Positions 44,619 to 53,089 of a DNA stretch of 64,000 nt are shown piece after piece. The stretch spans positions 2,453,208 through 2,517,207 of the forward strand of contig NZ_KQ031391.1 in the NCBI RefSeq assembly GCF_000966285.1. Reading direction: 5' to 3'. Origin of the DNA: Pseudofrankia sp. DC12 (lineage in GTDB: Bacteria > Actinomycetota > Actinomycetes > Frankiales > Frankiaceae). Position 1 is the stretch's first letter, and every line of letters begins with the position of its first letter. The position numbers and the translations under genes were made by a program. The notes under the pieces were generated by a model. That model was not told the DNA's origin, did no database searches, and was given only the letters and a program-made list of their open reading frames with translations.

Positions 44619-45839
44619 GTGACCGACAACGGGGCATCTGGATGGCGGGTTCTGCTGGTGCCGGCGATCAGGGCCTGGTGGGCGCTGCGCTGGCTTGGGG
44701 GCCATCGCGCCATCCGCTCGGCCGTGCTCGCGGTGGTTGGGCTTTGCGGGTTGGGCGTGGTGGTGTGGGGAGTGCCGCCCGCGCTCTACCCGACCGTCGC
44801 TGGGCAACCGGCTCCGAGTCAGCCGCGGGCGACGCTGCAGGCCGGGATGCTCGCGGGAATGCTTACGGTCGCCGCCGCTACAATCGCCTACGCGGGTGTT
44901 CGGGCGACTCTGGGCGCGGCACGCAGAGCAAACGAGCTGACCCAGCGCCGAGACAATCTGACCCATGATCGGGAGATCGCTGAGCATCGGTCCGCGCGCT
45001 ACACCGCCGCGATCACTCAGCTGGGTTCCCCCTCGATCGAGATTCGCCTCGGGGGGATCTACGCCCTCGAACGCCTCGCCAAAGACTCTCCGGACGACCA
45101 CCCCACCATCGTCGAGGTGCTCTCCGCGTTCGTACGCACCCGCAGCACCGACCCCGAGCTCCGCCCACCCCCGCCAGCCGACGGCCAGGACCCGGCCCCA
45201 GATCGGCGAGCCGTCGACATCCGCGCCGCCGTCCAGGTCCTCGGCCGGCTACCCCACCGCGACGACTTGCCTGCCCTCCCCCGTGCCGACCTCGACGGCG
45301 CCGACCTCACCGGGCCTGCCAGCCTCGCCGACATCGACCTGACCGACGCCGACCTCCGCGGCGCCTGGCTAGAGGGTGCAGACCTGACCAGGGCCCGCCT
45401 GGATGGGGCGATCCTCACCGACGCCCGCCTGAACAGGGCGAACCTCACCCATGCACACCTGGACGGCGCGGACCTGACCGACGCTCACCTACAGGGGGCG
45501 GACCTGACCTGGGCACAGCTGGCCGAACGCCGGACCGGCGCCGACCAGACCGTTATCACCAACCTGACCCGCGCCAGGCTCGATGGGGCGATCCTGACTG
45601 ACGCCCGCCTCATCATGACGAACTTGACCGCCGCGCACCTGACCAAAGCAGTTCTGATCAACGTTCAGCTGCACGGCGCGGACCTGACTCGCGCGTGGCT
45701 AAACGGGGTGGACCTTACGCGCGCCCACGGCCTGACGCAGGAACAGCTGAATGCTGCGATCGGGGATGCAGAGACTCGGCTGACATGGCCCCGAACGCGG
45801 CCCGCGTTGTGGCCGCCGCCAGCGGGCGCCTGGCTCTGA
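44619..45839 (+). CDS. Membrane protein with pentapeptide repeats
   Basis: 406 residues; GTG 44619 or GTG 44601 starts it, while the longer frame upstream lies antisense to the neighbouring gene. Two hydrophobic helices (AIRSAVLAVVGLCGLGVVVW, LQAGMLAGMLTVAAATIAYA GV), a coiled region (ARRANELTQRRDNLTHDREI AEHRSARYTAAITQLGS), the common IRLGGIYALERLAKDSPDDH segment, and then about 25 pentapeptide repeats of A(D/N)LxxA type (LDGADLTDAHLQGADLTWAQ). The repeats fold as a right-handed beta-helix. Such proteins are frequent in actinobacteria and of unknown role. It diverges from the candidate defence operon across about 100 bases. Confidence 0.82.
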   Translation: MTDNGASGWRVLLVPAIRAWWALRWLGGHRAIRSAVLAVVGLCGLGVVVWGVPPALYPTVAGQPAPSQPRATLQAGMLAGMLTVAAATIAYAGVRATLGAARRANELTQRRDNLTHDREIAEHRSARYTAAITQLGSPSIEIRLGGIYALERLAKDSPDDHPTIVEVLSAFVRTRSTDPELRPPPPADGQDPAPDRRAVDIRAAVQVLGRLPHRDDLPALPRADLDGADLTGPASLADIDLTDADLRGAWLEGADLTRARLDGAILTDARLNRANLTHAHLDGADLTDAHLQGADLTWAQLAERRTGADQTVITNLTRARLDGAILTDARLIMTNLTAAHLTKAVLINVQLHGADLTRAWLNGVDLTRAHGLTQEQLNAAIGDAETRLTWPRTRPALWPPPAGAWL

Positions 45840-45929
45840 AGCCGCGTGGATAGCTGCCGCCATCAGCGCCGCATCTACGAATGTGCGAGGGAGAAGATCG
45901 TAACCACTCGCCGACCAGCTGCTGAGACC

Positions 45930-46074
45930 GTTCCAGGGGCGAACCACGATCAACGTCCTACATGCACCTTCGGGCCCGCAACCTCCGCCGATCTAGCCGG
46001 AGTGCTGTAGTCGGACCACTACAGGAAGAAACATAAGTCCAGCGTATGGGTTCGGCAATGATCAGAGGTGGATC
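45930..46074. repeat. Imperfect long direct repeat, copy A
   Basis: About 145 bases match 50825-50966. The first 27 bases (TTCCAGGGGCGAACCACGAT...) are identical, and TACAG, ACATAAGTCCAG and a terminal GGTGGA are shared. In copy B this sequence leads straight into a tRNA-Ala 3' end; copy A stops after the first bases of that end. The repeats flank the TIR/nuclease/Nudix genes. Confidence 0.75.
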
Positions 46075-46199
46075 TGATTTGATCACAACGCGAACCGCTA
46101 CCCATCCTGCATGGCCCAATGATTGCCCTACCTGGTCCGGCGAGCAGGGACGCTACCTGCGGAAACACGCCGTCAGCAGGCTGACCGCCCTCGGTGACG

Positions 46200-46620
46200 A
46201 TTGGGGTACGTACGAGTGTTCGGGACAGCGGCAGTTCCGCCTGACTAATCTGGTCTCGGAGACAGGTCCGGGCCGTCGGTCGCCCCTCGTCCGCGCCACA
46301 GCACAATCCGATCGAGAACGGCGCGGCGCGGCGGATCTCCCGAGAGGTGCCACCGAGCGCGTGTGGCCGGTGAGGGGACTGCCGACGGGTTGCCGGCGGG
46401 TCTCCACAACCGCACCGTCGGGTTCCAGCTTCCGGTGGCGAGCAAGTTCGCCTGCGAACCCAGGCCGACCACACGATCTCAGCTTGAGCCGACGTGATCG
46501 TCCCGACCGGGGCGACCTGGATCTTCGGCCTCGGCGAGTTGCCCTGCAGGCCGCCCAGTGAGCCGGGCAAGGCCAGCAGCGCCGGCTTCAGCCCACCACG
46601 CTGCGGCGAGACGAGGCTCT
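46200..46620 (-). pseudogene. WD40-repeat fragment
   Basis: On the minus strand, pieces in different frames read KPALLALPGSLGGLQGNSPR and ANLLATGSWNPTVRLWRPAG, the latter a typical WD40 blade (LLATGS-x-D/N-x-TVRLW). No continuous frame and no start exist. It is the decayed tail of a WD40-repeat protein such as those fused to Ser/Thr kinases or STAND NTPases. Confidence 0.5.
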
Positions 46621-46669
46621 CTTCTTGACACGCTGCGAGAGCCTCACCAGGTGATGCGAGGATAGGAAC

Positions 46670-47854
46670 GTGGTGGGCTCGGGGGGATCGCCGGCAGCAT
46701 GGGACTTCTTCGTTTCCTATACGCAAGCTGACCGCCGCTGGGCCGAGTGGGTGGCCTGGCAGTTGGAAGACGCCGGCTACCACATCCTGATCCAATCCTG
46801 GGACTTCGTCGCGGGGACGCGGTGGTATTTTCGCATAAACGAGGCGGTTCAACGGGCGGAGAGAACCATTGCGATCCTCTCCGGAGCCTACTTGGAGTCA
46901 ATCTATGGCCAGGAGGAGTGGCAGGCAGCCCTTTTGGCTGATCCCGGAGGCTTCCGCCGTAAGCTCCTGCCGATCCGTATCGAGAACTGTCCCCGACCAG
47001 GCATGCTCGGGCAAGTTGTATCAATTGATCTGTTCGACCGGTCAGAGAGTGAGGCCCGGCGGTATCTCGTCGACCAGGTGCGCGGCACCATCACCGGGCG
47101 TATCAAGCCTGCAGCGGCCCCCGACTTCCCAGTGCCACCACGCAGCGCACCTCCTGTCGACGAACCTGTCTTTCCGGCGGCGGGCCCAGCCACATCCTTT
47201 CCCGCGAAGCTTCTCGACGTATTAACGTCCTATCAGTCGGACGAGGCCGCCCACAGAGCCACCACGTCAGGGCCGCCATCGACGCCCAGCGCGGCGGCGA
47301 ACGAAATCGGATTGCCCAGCATCGCCAAGGAAGATCGATCTCAGCCCCCTGCAGTGACCTTGGCGTCAACGCAAAGCAGCGGATCATATTCCATTGACGA
47401 TATCGACGAGTTGGCGGGTGCTCGACAACCCACCACGCGTGTCAAAAATATATCGGGGAACCAACCCGACGCGAGCAACTATCACGGGAATAGCCGACAC
47501 GCAGACGACGCAATTCGCCTGCTAGACCGCCCGTTGAAGTTTCGTTGGCCGGACGACCACGAGCCCGCTACGCCAATGAACAGATTCCGAGTCTCGGTGG
47601 TCGCGCTGGCGTGGAACAAGCATACAAATATCCGTCTGCGCACGATAATCACAATGACTGTAGCCGTTCTGGCGATCGCCGCCGCCGTCACGGCCACAAT
47701 TCTTACCACGAGAATCCACGCCGCGATGCCCCCGGCACCTGCTGAGCAAGCTCTCGCTCGACCAGGAGATTGGGAGCACTCATCGGGGGCCTCTACCGAT
47801 ACACATCCCTCGTCCCAGCCAAACTCGAACAGCGCGCCTGGACCTTCGACCTGA
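46670..47854 (+). CDS. TIR-domain membrane protein, likely defence effector
   Basis: 394 residues from GTG 46670 (AGGATAGGAAC just upstream). Residues 10-140 are a bacterial TIR_2 domain: WDFFVSYTQADRRWAEWVAW QLEDAG, IQSWDFVAG, ERTIAILSGAYLESIYGQEE W with the usual acidic residue of the NAD-cleaving site, and KLLPIRIENC. A long Pro/Ser-rich linker follows, then one transmembrane helix (IITMTVAVLAIAAAVTATIL) and a short Pro/Ser tail. TIR domains of this type either hydrolyse NAD to kill infected cells or mediate signalling; which applies is not decided by the sequence. Membrane anchoring at the C-terminus is unusual for defence TIRs. Confidence 0.82.
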   Translation: MVGSGGSPAAWDFFVSYTQADRRWAEWVAWQLEDAGYHILIQSWDFVAGTRWYFRINEAVQRAERTIAILSGAYLESIYGQEEWQAALLADPGGFRRKLLPIRIENCPRPGMLGQVVSIDLFDRSESEARRYLVDQVRGTITGRIKPAAAPDFPVPPRSAPPVDEPVFPAAGPATSFPAKLLDVLTSYQSDEAAHRATTSGPPSTPSAAANEIGLPSIAKEDRSQPPAVTLASTQSSGSYSIDDIDELAGARQPTTRVKNISGNQPDASNYHGNSRHADDAIRLLDRPLKFRWPDDHEPATPMNRFRVSVVALAWNKHTNIRLRTIITMTVAVLAIAAAVTATILTTRIHAAMPPAPAEQALARPGDWEHSSGASTDTHPSSQPNSNSAPGPST

Positions 47855-47999
47855 CCCTTCATCATCCGGGTTGGCGTCCCCGTCAGCTGCGGGCGCTGCT
47901 CACCTACGACGACGCCGCACGCCGGAAACGCCCGACCACGGTCAGCGGCCGGCACTCCGTTCAACCCCGTGCGTCTCTCGATACACGAGGGTGGTCGCG

Positions 48000-49097
48000 T
48001 CAGTACCTCGTGATCTCGCGCGGATCATAGGTGAGCTGGAACGTGTGGGCGTGGCCGAGTCTGTCGTCCATCCAGTAGACAGTCATGCTCGACAGAAGGT
48101 TGGCCTCGACCCAGGAAGCCCGCCGGCGAATCTCGTCACCTTCGAGGATCCAGTCCTCGATCTGGGGCGGGAGCCCGAATGTGACCGCGTAGGCGTCCGT
48201 GTCCTGGTGTGAGCGCAGCCGCCAGACGGGGTACTTGCCCGTAGTCTGCGCGGCGCTCGCTGGCCGCTCGCGCATGAGGTCGACACGATGGGTCGGATGG
48301 TCGCGGCAATAGTCGAAGAACGCCTGCCGACTGCGGGCGACGAGGCCGAGTACAAACGGTGCCGCGGGAAAGGCGACGATGACGCCAGGTGCGTCACCGC
48401 CCTGGAGCCGTATCGCGAGGCGATCCAGCGCTGCGGAACACCATTGTGGCAGGTCGGGGCCATCGCTGCGATGTCCCGGAATTCCGAGGATTTCGCGCAA
48501 GTACGTCCGGACTCTGCGAAGTGCCGGTACCTCGCCGGCGGGAAGCGTGCGCGCGACCAGCCGGATCTCCTGCGCGGCACGGTAGATCGCCGCTCGTAGC
48601 GGTTCGAAGGCGGGCACGGACAGGTCGACGAGCGAGATCTGGTGGGCGAGGGCGTAGTTCAGCGCGTCCGCGGTGAAACCACTCGTCGAGAAGACCGCAT
48701 AGCTGTATCGGTACCGCGCCCTGATCCGTCGGGCGCCGGTCCCCTTGGCGACGGGTCCGCCCGTCTTCCGCCTCGGACTGGTGACGACCAGGTTCTCGTT
48801 GACGTCGTGAACGACGCCGTGACCGTTACGAACCGTCGCAAGGTCGACCCGCGCCTTCAGGAACTTCGCCTCGACGAACAGCCGCACGGGCAGTGAGAAC
48901 GGGGGCGTATACAGGAACTCGCCGAGCACGTCCGCCTGGTGCCACGCCCCACGGCCCCGGATGATCAAATCGGACGAGCGGACGTCTAGCACCTCGGTGT
49001 CGTCCGCTGCCGTCAACAGGTCATAACCGCTGGCGCGCAACAGCCAAGCCAGACACTCCTCCAGCAGATAGCCCCGCAACCCGGCTTCGGTCCTCAT
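48000..49097 (-). CDS. Mrr-like PD-(D/E)XK restriction endonuclease-type protein
   Basis: 365 residues from ATG 49097 (MRTEAGLRGYLLEECLAWLL). The N-terminal fold shows the conserved early Glu14, GRGAWHQADVLGEF with Asp56, then RLFVEAKFLKARVDL with Glu76 and Lys78, an Mrr-type catalytic triad. The rest is mixed alpha/beta with no recognised domain (VFSTSGFTADALNYALAHQI SLVDLS is the end of the nuclease-like fold). No methyltransferase of a classical R-M pair is adjacent, so it may act on foreign or modified DNA. It converges with the TIR gene. Confidence 0.78.
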   Translation of the reverse strand: MRTEAGLRGYLLEECLAWLLRASGYDLLTAADDTEVLDVRSSDLIIRGRGAWHQADVLGEFLYTPPFSLPVRLFVEAKFLKARVDLATVRNGHGVVHDVNENLVVTSPRRKTGGPVAKGTGARRIRARYRYSYAVFSTSGFTADALNYALAHQISLVDLSVPAFEPLRAAIYRAAQEIRLVARTLPAGEVPALRRVRTYLREILGIPGHRSDGPDLPQWCSAALDRLAIRLQGGDAPGVIVAFPAAPFVLGLVARSRQAFFDYCRDHPTHRVDLMRERPASAAQTTGKYPVWRLRSHQDTDAYAVTFGLPPQIEDWILEGDEIRRRASWVEANLLSSMTVYWMDDRLGHAHTFQLTYDPREITRY

Positions 49098-49415
49098 CGG
49101 GCCCGTGGCCTCCCCGCTAGCTCCCGACCCGCGCGGAATCCCGCAGCTACCTACAGCGGAGCTTGTCGGCACCACGCGAGGGGCCCCGACCGGCATGCAG
49201 GCCCGGCCGTTTCGTCACCAGCCCACTGCGCACAGTCGTACCACACCCCACGATGGCTGTTACATCCACCCAACCACCGCAACATGGGGAGCTGACGGAC
49301 GGAACGCGCCTCGTCGGCCGCAGACACGGCGGCAGCTCGCTGATCGCTGATCCGCACCTCGTGGACAGCATCCCGGCAGTCACCGTGGCTTGGAGGCCGC
49401 CTGATACTGATCCGT

Positions 49416-50700
49416 GTGAACGATCGCGATGCGGTCCCCCTTGCTGCCGACGATGACGGGAACCTTCTGGTCGCGTTCGACGAGGTCGGTGAGGACACCG
49501 ACCTGCGGGACGCTGCACTGACCGCGTCTTTGGTCGCGCTCTGGAGCGACGACGGTCGCCTGCTGCTGGTGTTCGACCGCCGTCGGCAGTGCTGGGAGTT
49601 GCCCGGTGGGATGATCGAGGTCGGTGAGACGCCGCGGCAGGCGGCGGTGCGGGAGCTGCGCGAGGAATCCGGCTACCAGGTAGACGACCTGCTGTTCGCC
49701 GGTTTCGCGCGGTTCGCTCTGGGCCCCGAACGGCGCGTCGAGTACGCGGCCGTCTACGCCAGCCGCGCGACGGCGGGTACCGCTTTCCTCCCCAACGACG
49801 AGATAGCCGCGATCACCTGGTGGGACGGCACCACCCCGCTCGCGGGCGTGGTACAGCCCCTGGACGTGCGCCTGGGACGGCTCGCACGAGTCGCCCTCCA
49901 ACGAAGCGTCCTCGGCCGACTGTTCAACGAAATTCCGGATCTCTACGACCGTGTCCGACCGGGGTATCCCCACGAACTGTTCGCAGACCTCGCCACGATC
50001 ACCGGTTTGGACGAGGGGTCGCGGGTGCTGGAGGTGGGCTGTGGCACCGGCCAGGCGATAGCGGGGCTGGCGGCCCTGGGATGCCAGGTGACCGCCGTCG
50101 AACCCGGCGAGGGCATGGCCGCGCTCGCCCGCCACAGGCTCGCCGCCGTCACCAACGTCGAGGTCGAGACGTCGACGTTCGAGAGGTGGGAGGACCGCGG
50201 TCGGCGCTTTGATGTCCTCGTGGCCGCGTCGTCCTGGCACTGGGTCGACCCGTCGACCGGCTGGCGACGCGCTTACCAGGTCATTCGTCCCGGCGGGTGG
50301 ATGGCCCTGCTCGCCAACATCGTCGTCCGGCGCCCCGGCGAGCCGGAGGTGTACGCCGAGACCGCCGACCTCCACGAACGGTTCTCCCCAGGAAACCCCG
50401 ACTGGGGGCATCCGCCGAGCGAGGACGACTCGCACGCCACCACCAAGGGCTGGGGCCTGGTCCACGACCCCGGCGTCTTGTTCGGCCCGACGGATCGTGC
50501 GCTGGTATCCCACCGTGCAGTGGTTCGATGGCACTGGCTTCGCCGATCTCCTCCGCACGAACTCGATCTACCGAAAGCTCGACCACGACGTCCGTGAGCC
50601 CCTGCTCGATGCCATCGCCGAACGCATCCGCACCCGGATGGGCGACCGCGCACCACGCCGCTACCTGAGCGTCCTGCGCGTCGGACAGCGCACTGACTAG
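49416..50700 (+). pseudogene. Nudix hydrolase-methyltransferase fusion, frameshifted near its end
   Basis: Starts at GTG 49416. Residues 64-86 are a perfect Nudix box (GGMIEVGETPRQAAVRELRE ESG) for hydrolysing nucleoside-diphosphate-linked substrates. From residue about 165 a class I SAM methyltransferase follows (DLYDRVRPGYPHELFADLA, motif I VLEVGCGTGQAIAG, then SSWHWVDP and RPGGWMALLAN). At about 50495 the frame breaks: the natural C-terminus (VRWYPTVQWFDGTGFADLLR TNSIY ... YLSVLRVGQRTD) continues in another frame to 50700, whereas the first frame ends at 50597 in unrelated residues. Loss of one base would explain it. Most of the catalytic parts precede the break, so some function could remain. 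Confidence 0.8.
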
Positions 50701-50824
50701 GCGACGAGGACAGCACGCTCCTCCATGCCGCCGGCCACTCCCAGGGCCGCCGCCGTCGCTGGAGGGGGTGCTCGGCGCGCGATCTTCACGCCGCACTACC
50801 GAGCCCCGATCGGCGGACAGTAAC

Positions 50825-50966
50825 GTTCCAGGGGCGAACCACGATCAACGTTCTACCTGCACTTTTGGGGCGTACGACCCGCGCCGACCAGCCGTACAGG
50901 TGTAATCGAACCGCTACAGAAAAGACATAAGTCCAGGTCACGGTTCGACCACTCTCAGGGGTGGAG
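50825..50966. repeat. Imperfect long direct repeat, copy B
   Basis: Counterpart of 45930-46074. It directly precedes and slightly overlaps the 3' end of the tRNA-Ala fragment, so it represents the natural chromosomal flank of that tRNA gene. Confidence 0.75.
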
Positions 50967-51004
50967 GTGAGGGGACTCGAACCCCTGGCCTCCTCCGTGC
51001 GAGA
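50962..51004 (-). other. tRNA-Ala(CGC) 3' half, attachment site of the adjacent integrase
   Basis: On the minus strand the sequence gives an anticodon loop with CGC, the GGAGG stem strand, variable region, a T arm (AGGGGTTCGAGTCCCCT) and the acceptor strand CACCTCCA with U70, the identity base of tRNA-Ala. The 5' half is replaced by unrelated DNA from 51005. A complete integrase begins 130 bases away, so this is one att site, with the element extending to the right. Confidence 0.75.
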
Positions 51005-51132
51005 GAACAATAGCGTCCAAGACCGCTCGTCCAAGTGATCTACAAAATGTCCTAGGATGCAGGCCAGAGGCCGTTTTTCATACCGCCTCCTGCCGGCCGG
51101 TGCCGAGCCGTGACGGCGAAGTCCACGGACGA

Positions 51133-52497
51133 ATGACGGACGGACGATCTTGGAGGTCGAAGGTGGCCTACGCGAGGAAGCGCATCGGCAAGGACGGCAA
51201 GCCGCGCTACACGGGTTGCTATCTCGACCTACAAGGTCGGGAACGCTCAGCCGGAACCTTCGGCGAGAAGCGGCGGGCCGAGCGGGCGGCACAGGAAGCG
51301 GAGTTCCGGCAGCGTGAAGGCAGGGTTGGCGACCCGAAGCGCGGCAAACAGCGCTTCCGGGAGTACGTCGTCGGGACGTGGTTCCCCCATCACGTGGTGG
51401 AGGCGAAGACCCGCGAGACCTACCGTTACAATCTCCACGCTCACATCCTCCCCTGGTTCGGAACGACGCGGATGTCCGAGATCATGCCGGGCGACGTCCG
51501 CGAATGGGTGACAGATCAGGTCAACCGCGGAATGAGCCCGCAGACGATCGACAAGAATATGACCATCCTGAGTGCCATCTTCACGACAGCACTCAACGAC
51601 CAGATCACCTTTCTCCATCCCTGCAAGGGCGTCAAGATCCCTGTGGCACCGAAAAAGCCTTTGAGGATCATCACCTCGGAGCAGTTCGATGCGATCTACC
51701 AGAACGTGAAAGTAGTCTCCCTTCAACTACTCGTTGAGCTCGACATAGAGAGCGGCATGCGCTGGGGCGAGATCACGGAACTGCGCCCCCGAGACCTGGA
51801 CTTCGCTAACAGTATTGTCACCGTCAGCCGGGCGGTCGTCGAAGTGACCCCCGAGGACCATCCCGCCGGCGGACGTTTCCTCGTCAAGGAGTATCCCAAG
51901 AACAAGAAGTTTCGGCGGTTCAAAATCAGCCGACAGCTGACCGCCAAGATTCAAGTATACGTCGAGGCGAATGGGATCGACACCGAAGACCTTCTCTTCC
52001 CTATGCCCGAACCGCGGCCACCGGCGCAGGTCGAGCCAGACAAGCCGCAGGACCTTGGCCTGACTGAACCGAACGACAAAGGTCGCCAATACCGGCATGG
52101 CACCATCACGGCCTACTCCATGGCCCCGTGTCACTGCCAACATTGCAAGCGGGCCTACGCGGCCTACCGAGCGGCCCGCCGAGCCGAAGGCAAGGACAGC
52201 CCTCGCCACCGTCGAGTCCGTGACACCGATGGGCACATCCCCGGCGACTGGTTCCGCAGGCAGGTCTGGCACCCAGCCGTCGCTGCCAGTGGAATCGGCT
52301 CAGGCATAGGTGTGCACCACCTCCGTCACGCTCACGCCTCTTGGCTCCTCGCAGGCGGCGCCGATCTCCAGATCGTCAAGGAACGCCTCGGCCACGGTTC
52401 GATCGCGACGACCCAGCGCTACCTCCACACCCTCCCCACCGCCGATGAAACCGCCCTCGCAGCCTTCGAACGCATCCGCGGCCGGCAAGCTGGATAG
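51133..52497 (+). CDS. int: Tyrosine recombinase (integrase)
   Basis: 454 residues from ATG 51133 (MTDGRSWRSKVAYARKRIGK); GTG 51100 is an alternative. Order: an AP2-like arm-binding region (KDGKPRYTGCYLDLQGRERS AGTF), a SAM-like core-binding domain (TWFPHHVVEAKTRETYRYNL HAHIL ... MSPQTIDKNMTILSAIF) and the catalytic domain with Arg in ESGMRWGEI, HHLRHAHASWLLAGG (His-x-x-Arg) and the nucleophile in TTQRYLHTLP. The catalytic domain has an insertion of about 60 residues with Cys/His (PCHCQHCKRAYAAYRAARR), seen in some actinobacterial integrases. It should integrate and, with an excisionase not seen nearby, excise an element at the tRNA-Ala site. Confidence 0.93.
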   Translation: MTDGRSWRSKVAYARKRIGKDGKPRYTGCYLDLQGRERSAGTFGEKRRAERAAQEAEFRQREGRVGDPKRGKQRFREYVVGTWFPHHVVEAKTRETYRYNLHAHILPWFGTTRMSEIMPGDVREWVTDQVNRGMSPQTIDKNMTILSAIFTTALNDQITFLHPCKGVKIPVAPKKPLRIITSEQFDAIYQNVKVVSLQLLVELDIESGMRWGEITELRPRDLDFANSIVTVSRAVVEVTPEDHPAGGRFLVKEYPKNKKFRRFKISRQLTAKIQVYVEANGIDTEDLLFPMPEPRPPAQVEPDKPQDLGLTEPNDKGRQYRHGTITAYSMAPCHCQHCKRAYAAYRAARRAEGKDSPRHRRVRDTDGHIPGDWFRRQVWHPAVAASGIGSGIGVHHLRHAHASWLLAGGADLQIVKERLGHGSIATTQRYLHTLPTADETALAAFERIRGRQAG

Positions 52498-53089
52498 ATC
52501 TCCGTCCCCGCATTCGACAGGCGGTAGATCGCTGCGGCCTACCTCGACGCGCGTGCACGCTGACTCGTCCGCAAGCAGGCGCTGGACCTCGGCGCAGGGC
52601 TTAACGGCCGCCGGGTTATCCACTGGGGGAGGCCCGTAGCGGACGAGGTCTCGACCTGGCCACCGGCAGCCGCACTAAGCCGAACTGGACCGTGCAGGAG
52701 GCGGCCAGGTGGAATCACGGCGTGAGCCCGACGCTGGCGAGCTCCAGACTCTGTTGGTGATCGCCGCGCCCCCTCCGGCGTGCACATTTGCTGATGGTTG
52801 CTCACTGTCGATCACCACGTTGGCAGAGCCATCTTCAGCTCGGAGCCACGCCGAGGCCATGACGGTCTGAACGACCTGCGCAGGAGCGGAGGGCGGTCGG
52901 CTGTGGCGCCGCTCTGGCTGCTCGTGGAACGGCTCTGGCGGAGGCTGGACAAGCTTCGACAGAAGGCACCTGCTTCTCCTGACGCCACCGTACCAATCCA
53001 ATCAATTTCGGCCGGACTGCTATGAGCCTCGACCCGAAATCCTCCGCAGACCATGAAATGTGATTCACAACGCCTGTCCGGAGACATCT
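52498..53089. other. Region downstream of the integrase, no gene recognised
   Basis: About 590 bases. Frames such as 52798-53025 on the plus strand lack a ribosome binding site and family resemblance. No direct or inverted repeat was recognised. Confidence 0.45.

Noticed and set aside
44502-45101. 200-codon N-terminal extension of the 1087-residue protein
   Set aside because: It overlaps the divergent gene and has random composition; ATG 44501 starts the recognisable part.
52798-53025. Plus-strand frame of 75 codons downstream of the integrase as an excisionase
   Set aside because: Size is right for an excisionase, but no helix-turn-helix pattern or ribosome binding site is visible.
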